Shown here piece by piece: positions 6,211 through 8,587 of a stretch of DNA of 8,587 nucleotides (the stretch's first letter is position 1; the number at the start of each line of letters is the position of its first letter). Source of the DNA: Microcaldota archaeon (GTDB lineage: Archaea > B1Sed10-29 > JACOVT01). The notes under the pieces were generated by a model. The model searched no databases. It saw only the letters and a list, made by a program, of their open reading frames with translations, and was not told the origin of the DNA. The stretch lies in NCBI GenBank assembly GCA_016177165.1, contig JACOVT010000001.1, positions 1 to 8,587 on the forward strand, in the 5' to 3' direction. The position numbers and the translations under genes are program-made.

Positions 6211-6232
6211 AAGCTACTTAAACCAAGCATGC

Positions 6233-6240
6233 TTTAAAAG
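6233..6240 (-). promoter_or_regulatory. TATA box of the ligase gene, possibly bidirectional
   Basis: CTTTTAAA on the - strand is centred about 26 bp before GTG 6210, the spacing expected for a leaderless archaeal transcript. It is nearly self-complementary (TTTAAAAG on the + strand), so it could also start the DUF460 transcript near 6262, leaving a leader of about 135 nt. No better + strand TATA box is visible between 6241 and 6397. Confidence 0.5.
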
Positions 6241-6323
6241 AAAACGTGGCCTACTCGACGGCAGCGGCGCTAAGGGCAAAAGGCTCTTTCGGCTCATCCA
6301 CTTCTTCACGTGTCAGGAGGCTC

Positions 6324-6401
6324 ATGAAAACCACCTTGGCCGGCGTGATTGCAGAAGCGCGGCAAGCGCTTCGCAGGCCGGGCAGGAGGCACATGGCATG
6401 A
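6324..6401 (+). CDS. Possible leader peptide upstream of the DUF460 gene
   Basis: An open frame of 25 codons (MKTTLAGVIAEARQ..., basic end with RRPGRRHMA). ATG 6324 has AGGAGG at 6315-6320, only 3 nt before it, which is tight but usable. Its TGA (6399-6401) overlaps the DUF460 ATG as ATGA, the classic arrangement for translational coupling. The same frame is open back to a GTG at 6246, giving 51 residues. No family is recognised. It could be a real small protein, a coupling device, or chance. Confidence 0.35.
   Translation: MKTTLAGVIAEARQALRRPGRRHMA
6331..6389 (+). promoter_or_regulatory. Leader structure that could hide the DUF460 ribosome binding site
   Basis: AGGAGG at 6384-6389 is a strong Shine-Dalgarno site 8 nt before ATG 6398. 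CCACCT (6331-6336) can pair with it with one A-A mismatch, and the adjoining GGCC (6338-6341) can pair with GGCC at 6376-6379. Nested inside is a perfect 7-bp hairpin, GAAGCGC / GCGCTTC (6354-6360 with 6366-6372, loop GGCAA). Translation of the upstream frame would melt these pairs. This is deduced by hand pairing only. Confidence 0.35.
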
Positions 6402-7396
6402 AACCCCTTATTGTCGGAGTAGACCCCGGAACGACGGTAGGACTGGCATTCGTCGACCTGAGGGGAGCGCCTGCAGGCACGTTCAGCAGCAAGAACCTGA
6501 GCGAGGGCGACGTGATAACCAGATTACGCGAGGCCGGCGAGCCGGTCATCATTGCGAGCGACAAGAACCCGCTGCCGGAAATGGTGAGCAAGCTCGCTGC
6601 CAACTTCTCCTGCAGGGTGTTCGTGCCCCGCAAGTCCCTGAAGGTCGCGGAAAAAAAGGCGCTCACTCAACCCCATTCCCATGGCAATGCGCACGAGCGC
6701 GACGCGCTCGCTGCTGCGCTGAAAGCCTACGGGACGTATTCCGGCAAGCTGCGCCAGTTGGAGAACAGGTTCGGCGACGCATGGGAGGCGCGCGTTCGCG
6801 AAGTCCTGCTGCACGAGACGCCGCTCGCGGAAGAGCCGCGCGTGATCATCCAGAAGGAGGTGCGCGTGGTCGAAAAGGCACCCGAGAAGTACGCCGAGAA
6901 GATACGCGACCTAGAGGAATCGCTGAAACGGCTCAAGGAGAGCCTTTCCGGGCAAAAGGAAATAATACAGATGCAGAAGAAACGCTTGGAAACCTTGGAG
7001 CACCGCAAGACTGGCGATGAAAAGAAGCTGGAGACCCAATTGAGGGCTAAAGAACGCAACATCGCTTCACTAGCCAAAGAAAAGGAGTCGCTCGAGAAGT
7101 CGCTCGCAGAGGTGTTAAAGGCGGCATCAGACGGACAGGTCGCAGTGGTCAACCTGAACTCGCAGGTCCTTACAGACAAGCCCTTCAAGACCGAGAAGAA
7201 GATGTCCACAGAGTCCAAACAGGTGTTTGACTGGTGCCGCTCGAACGAGCAGCCATGCACTCTCGTGCGCGAGATCTACCGCGAGGCGCCACTCGTCCTC
7301 GTCCGCGTGCTGGAATCGTTCGAGCCAAGAGGAAAAGGCTGGATCCACAGCATAGTGGAAGAATACCGCAAGGAAAGAAAGCCGCAGAAAGCATGA
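6398..7396 (+). CDS. DUF460/COG2433 RNase H-fold protein with coiled coil
   Basis: A 332-residue archaeal protein of the DUF460/COG2433 group, predicted nucleases related to RuvC/YqgF. The N-terminal RNase H-like domain (1-115) shows GVDPGTTVGLA with D9 on strand 1, IIASDKN with D55, and HERDALAAALKAY with D102 on the last helix, the acidic positions expected for metal-dependent nucleic-acid cleavage. Residues about 160-245 are a highly charged coiled coil (repeated Glu/Lys/Leu heptads). The last 60 residues form a small alpha/beta tail with LVREIYREAPLVLVRVLESF. No member has an established cellular role that I can name. Many relatives are, as I recall, about 600 residues with a further N-terminal region; here the protein begins directly at the RNase H fold. 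ATG 6398 is chosen because of the ideal AGGAGG 8 nt upstream and because homology starts at residue 1. Confidence 0.88.
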   Translation: MKPLIVGVDPGTTVGLAFVDLRGAPAGTFSSKNLSEGDVITRLREAGEPVIIASDKNPLPEMVSKLAANFSCRVFVPRKSLKVAEKKALTQPHSHGNAHERDALAAALKAYGTYSGKLRQLENRFGDAWEARVREVLLHETPLAEEPRVIIQKEVRVVEKAPEKYAEKIRDLEESLKRLKESLSGQKEIIQMQKKRLETLEHRKTGDEKKLETQLRAKERNIASLAKEKESLEKSLAEVLKAASDGQVAVVNLNSQVLTDKPFKTEKKMSTESKQVFDWCRSNEQPCTLVREIYREAPLVLVRVLESFEPRGKGWIHSIVEEYRKERKPQKA

Positions 7397-7438
7397 GCAC
7401 CCGAACTCAAGGAATTTTGCGAGCCAAGCGAGCAAAGA

Positions 7439-7468
7439 CTTGCAGCCGCTGCTGCAAGATTGCTTTTT
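7439..7468 (+). terminator. Hairpin plus T5 tract after the DUF460 gene
   Basis: CTTGCAGC (7439-7446), loop CGCT, GCTGCAAG (7451-7458): a perfect 8-bp stem followed by ATTGC and TTTTT (7464-7468). It lies 43 nt after the DUF460 stop and looks like an intrinsic terminator. The same T-tract is part of the TATA-like box of the KH gene, so termination and initiation signals overlap. Confidence 0.5.
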
Positions 7469-7470
7469 AA
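7464..7470 (+). promoter_or_regulatory. TATA-like box of the KH-aspS operon
   Basis: TTTTTAA, preceded by GC, about 33-39 bp before ATG 7503. It predicts a transcription start near 7493-7497 and a leader under 10 nt. No Shine-Dalgarno sequence precedes ATG 7503, which fits a near-leaderless transcript. Confidence 0.45.
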
Positions 7471-7476
7471 CCCGCG

Positions 7477-7498
7477 GCATCCAATAACTTTTGGATGC
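7477..7498. repeat. Perfect 8-bp inverted repeat at the KH-gene transcription start
   Basis: GCATCCAA (7477-7484), spacer TAACTT, TTGGATGC (7491-7498). It lies between the TATA box and ATG 7503, where a bound protein would block initiation, so it is a candidate operator. If transcription began upstream it would form a hairpin just before the start codon. Confidence 0.5.
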
Positions 7499-7502
7499 TT
7501 TT

Positions 7503-7997
7503 ATGAAGTCTCCCATATGCGAAACCTGTATCAAGGCCGACATCCTCTGCTCTGGCTGCGAGGCACGCCTGGCCTCTGGACAGGTTTCGGAAACCGACCT
7601 TCAGGTTGCTCGAGAGCTCTACGAGATGGAAAAGGAGGGGAAAGCCGACAAGCCGACGTTTGACAAGACGGTCACAGTCGACGGCCTTGTGATAATCCAG
7701 ACGAGCGGGCGCGTGGCCGACCTCGTAGGAAAGGGAGGAAAACTAGTGAAAGACCTTTCAGAGCGGCTCGGAAAGAAGGTCCGCGTGGTCTCCAAGGGCG
7801 ACGCCAAGTCAACAATCTCTGACCTCGTCTACCCAGTGCGACTGAGGGGAGTCAACAAAGTTTTCACTACAAAGGGCGACCACACCAAAATAATACTCGA
7901 CAAGAAGGACATGAAGAAGGTCAGCATGAGCGAAGAAACTCTCAGGCGGGCGATAAAGCAGCTCCTCGGAGTGGAAGCGCAGGTGGGGTTTGATTGA
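7503..7997 (+). CDS. KH-domain RNA-binding protein with N-terminal zinc knuckle
   Basis: A 164-residue archaeal protein. The N terminus carries C6-ET-C9 and C16-SG-C19, a four-cysteine zinc-binding knuckle. Then come a short helix (about 30-45) and a KH domain with the RNA-contacting G76-K-G-G79 loop followed by KLVKDLSERLGKKVRVV. The C-terminal part (about 100-164) is a second alpha/beta segment that may be a degenerate KH or dimerisation unit. Family members are widespread in archaea, often annotated as KH-domain or NusA-like transcription elongation proteins; the exact role is not established. ATG 7503 is chosen because the conserved Cys-rich motif starts at residue 6; the TTG at 7491 would add four residues and lies inside the inverted repeat. 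The stop abuts the aspS start, so the two should be co-transcribed, linking this protein to translation. Confidence 0.88.
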   Translation: MKSPICETCIKADILCSGCEARLASGQVSETDLQVARELYEMEKEGKADKPTFDKTVTVDGLVIIQTSGRVADLVGKGGKLVKDLSERLGKKVRVVSKGDAKSTISDLVYPVRLRGVNKVFTTKGDHTKIILDKKDMKKVSMSEETLRRAIKQLLGVEAQVGFD

Positions 7998-8587
7998 ATG
8001 ACCACAAGGACCAACTATTCACGCGAAATCACGCCAAAACTCGGCGGCAAGAACGTGACCGTGTGCGGCTGGGTGCAGGACACGCGAGTCCTCGGCAACC
8101 TGATATTCATAAACATACGCGACAGGTACGGGTTCGCCCAAGCGACGCTGGCCAAAAAGACGATCACGCCAGAACTATTTTCAATAGCCCGCAACTTGGG
8201 CAAGGAAGACGTTATTGCAGTCTCCGGAAAGGTAAAGCCCAGCGAGCAGGCCCCTAATGGCGCCGAGATCATCCCGGAGAAGATAGAGCTGCTAAGCAAG
8301 GCCGGCGTGCCGCTGCCGTTAGACGTTTCTGGCAAGATCGAGAGCGAGCTGGACACGCGCCTCAACGCAAGGTTCATGGACTTGAGGATCCCGCGCAACC
8401 GCGCCATATTTGTCATCCGCAGCCACCTCGTGAACAGCCTGCACGAGGCGATGGACAAGGAAGGCTTCATCCAGGTGCAAACGCCCAAGATAGTCAAGGC
8501 AGGCGCCGAGAGCGGCGCCACGCTTTTCAAGATAAACTTCTTCGGGCAGGAAGCCTTCCTGTCCCAGAGCCCCCAATTATACAAGCA
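7998..8587 (+). CDS. aspS: Aspartyl-tRNA synthetase, archaeal type (3' end outside window)
   Basis: The first 196 residues of a class IIb aspartyl-tRNA synthetase, which charges tRNA(Asp) with aspartate. The N-terminal OB-fold anticodon-binding domain (about 1-105) includes VTVCGWVQDTR, then FINIRDRYGFAQ and the EIIPEKI strand. The hinge leads to DTRLNARFMDLR (119-130), AIFVIRS (136-142) and class II motif 1 around GFIQVQTPKI (156-165). ESGATLFKINFFGQEAFLSQSPQLYK (171-196) is the aspartate-pocket region typical of the archaeal/eukaryotic type. Motifs 2 and 3 are beyond the window. The ATG directly follows the KH gene stop (TGAATG, same frame); GGTG at 7982-7985 inside the KH gene can serve as a ribosome binding site, though about 12 nt away. 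Q27 and P86 bear on tRNA(Asn) discrimination (see findings). Confidence 0.96.
   Translation, partial: MTTRTNYSREITPKLGGKNVTVCGWVQDTRVLGNLIFINIRDRYGFAQATLAKKTITPELFSIARNLGKEDVIAVSGKVKPSEQAPNGAEIIPEKIELLSKAGVPLPLDVSGKIESELDTRLNARFMDLRIPRNRAIFVIRSHLVNSLHEAMDKEGFIQVQTPKIVKAGAESGATLFKINFFGQEAFLSQSPQLYK

Noticed and set aside
6349..7020. 223-codon + strand frame overlapping the DUF460 gene
   Set aside because: Out-of-frame shadow: Arg/Gly-rich translation with no domain, while the DUF460 frame has RNase H motifs and a strong ribosome binding site.
1..8587. CRISPR array, tRNA or rRNA genes, insertion sequences
   Set aside because: I looked because of the Cas4-like gene. No regularly spaced repeats, cloverleaf-like stretch, transposase or terminal inverted repeats are visible, and the spacers are too short.

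Overview
The window reads as archaeal chromosome, moderately GC-rich. The evidence is a KxDG-type ATP-dependent DNA ligase, an archaeal-type aspartyl-tRNA synthetase, a DUF460/COG2433 RNase H-fold protein, a KH protein with an N-terminal zinc knuckle directly upstream of aspS, TATA-like boxes about 25-30 bp upstream of several starts, and a mix of leaderless genes and genes with GGTGAT or AGGAGG ribosome binding sites. The lineage cannot be fixed from this sequence. The compact spacing would suit a small-genome archaeon, for example a DPANN member, but that is a guess.

Left part (1-3024, + strand): three tandem paralogous genes, the first cut by the window edge. They encode proteins with an extracytoplasmic class I glutamine-amidotransferase-like fold that lacks the catalytic cysteine. 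The two complete ones have a short cytoplasmic tail and one membrane helix. A small, very arginine-rich hypothetical protein follows. Two of the paralogs have their own TATA box, each with a palindrome immediately upstream of it.

Middle (3025-6245): a Cas4/RecB-like PD-(D/E)XK nuclease with four cysteines suited to an Fe-S cluster (- strand) is divergent from a small SAM methyltransferase (+ strand), with only 37 bp between them. The methyltransferase converges on DNA ligase (- strand), and both stop codons are read from one CTAG. Downstream of the nuclease lies what looks like the decayed C-terminal end of a second nuclease copy. No CRISPR array or other cas gene is present.

Right part (6246-8587, + strand): DUF460 protein, KH/zinc-knuckle protein and aspS (cut by the window end). 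The DUF460 gene has a leader with a possible 25-51 codon upstream ORF coupled through ATGA and a structure that could hide its Shine-Dalgarno sequence. The spacer before the KH gene is packed with inverted repeats around its TATA box. KH and aspS abut as TGAATG and almost certainly form one transcription unit for RNA binding and tRNA charging. The nuclease and ligase suggest a DNA-repair theme in the middle. The least understood part is the paralog cluster at the left.
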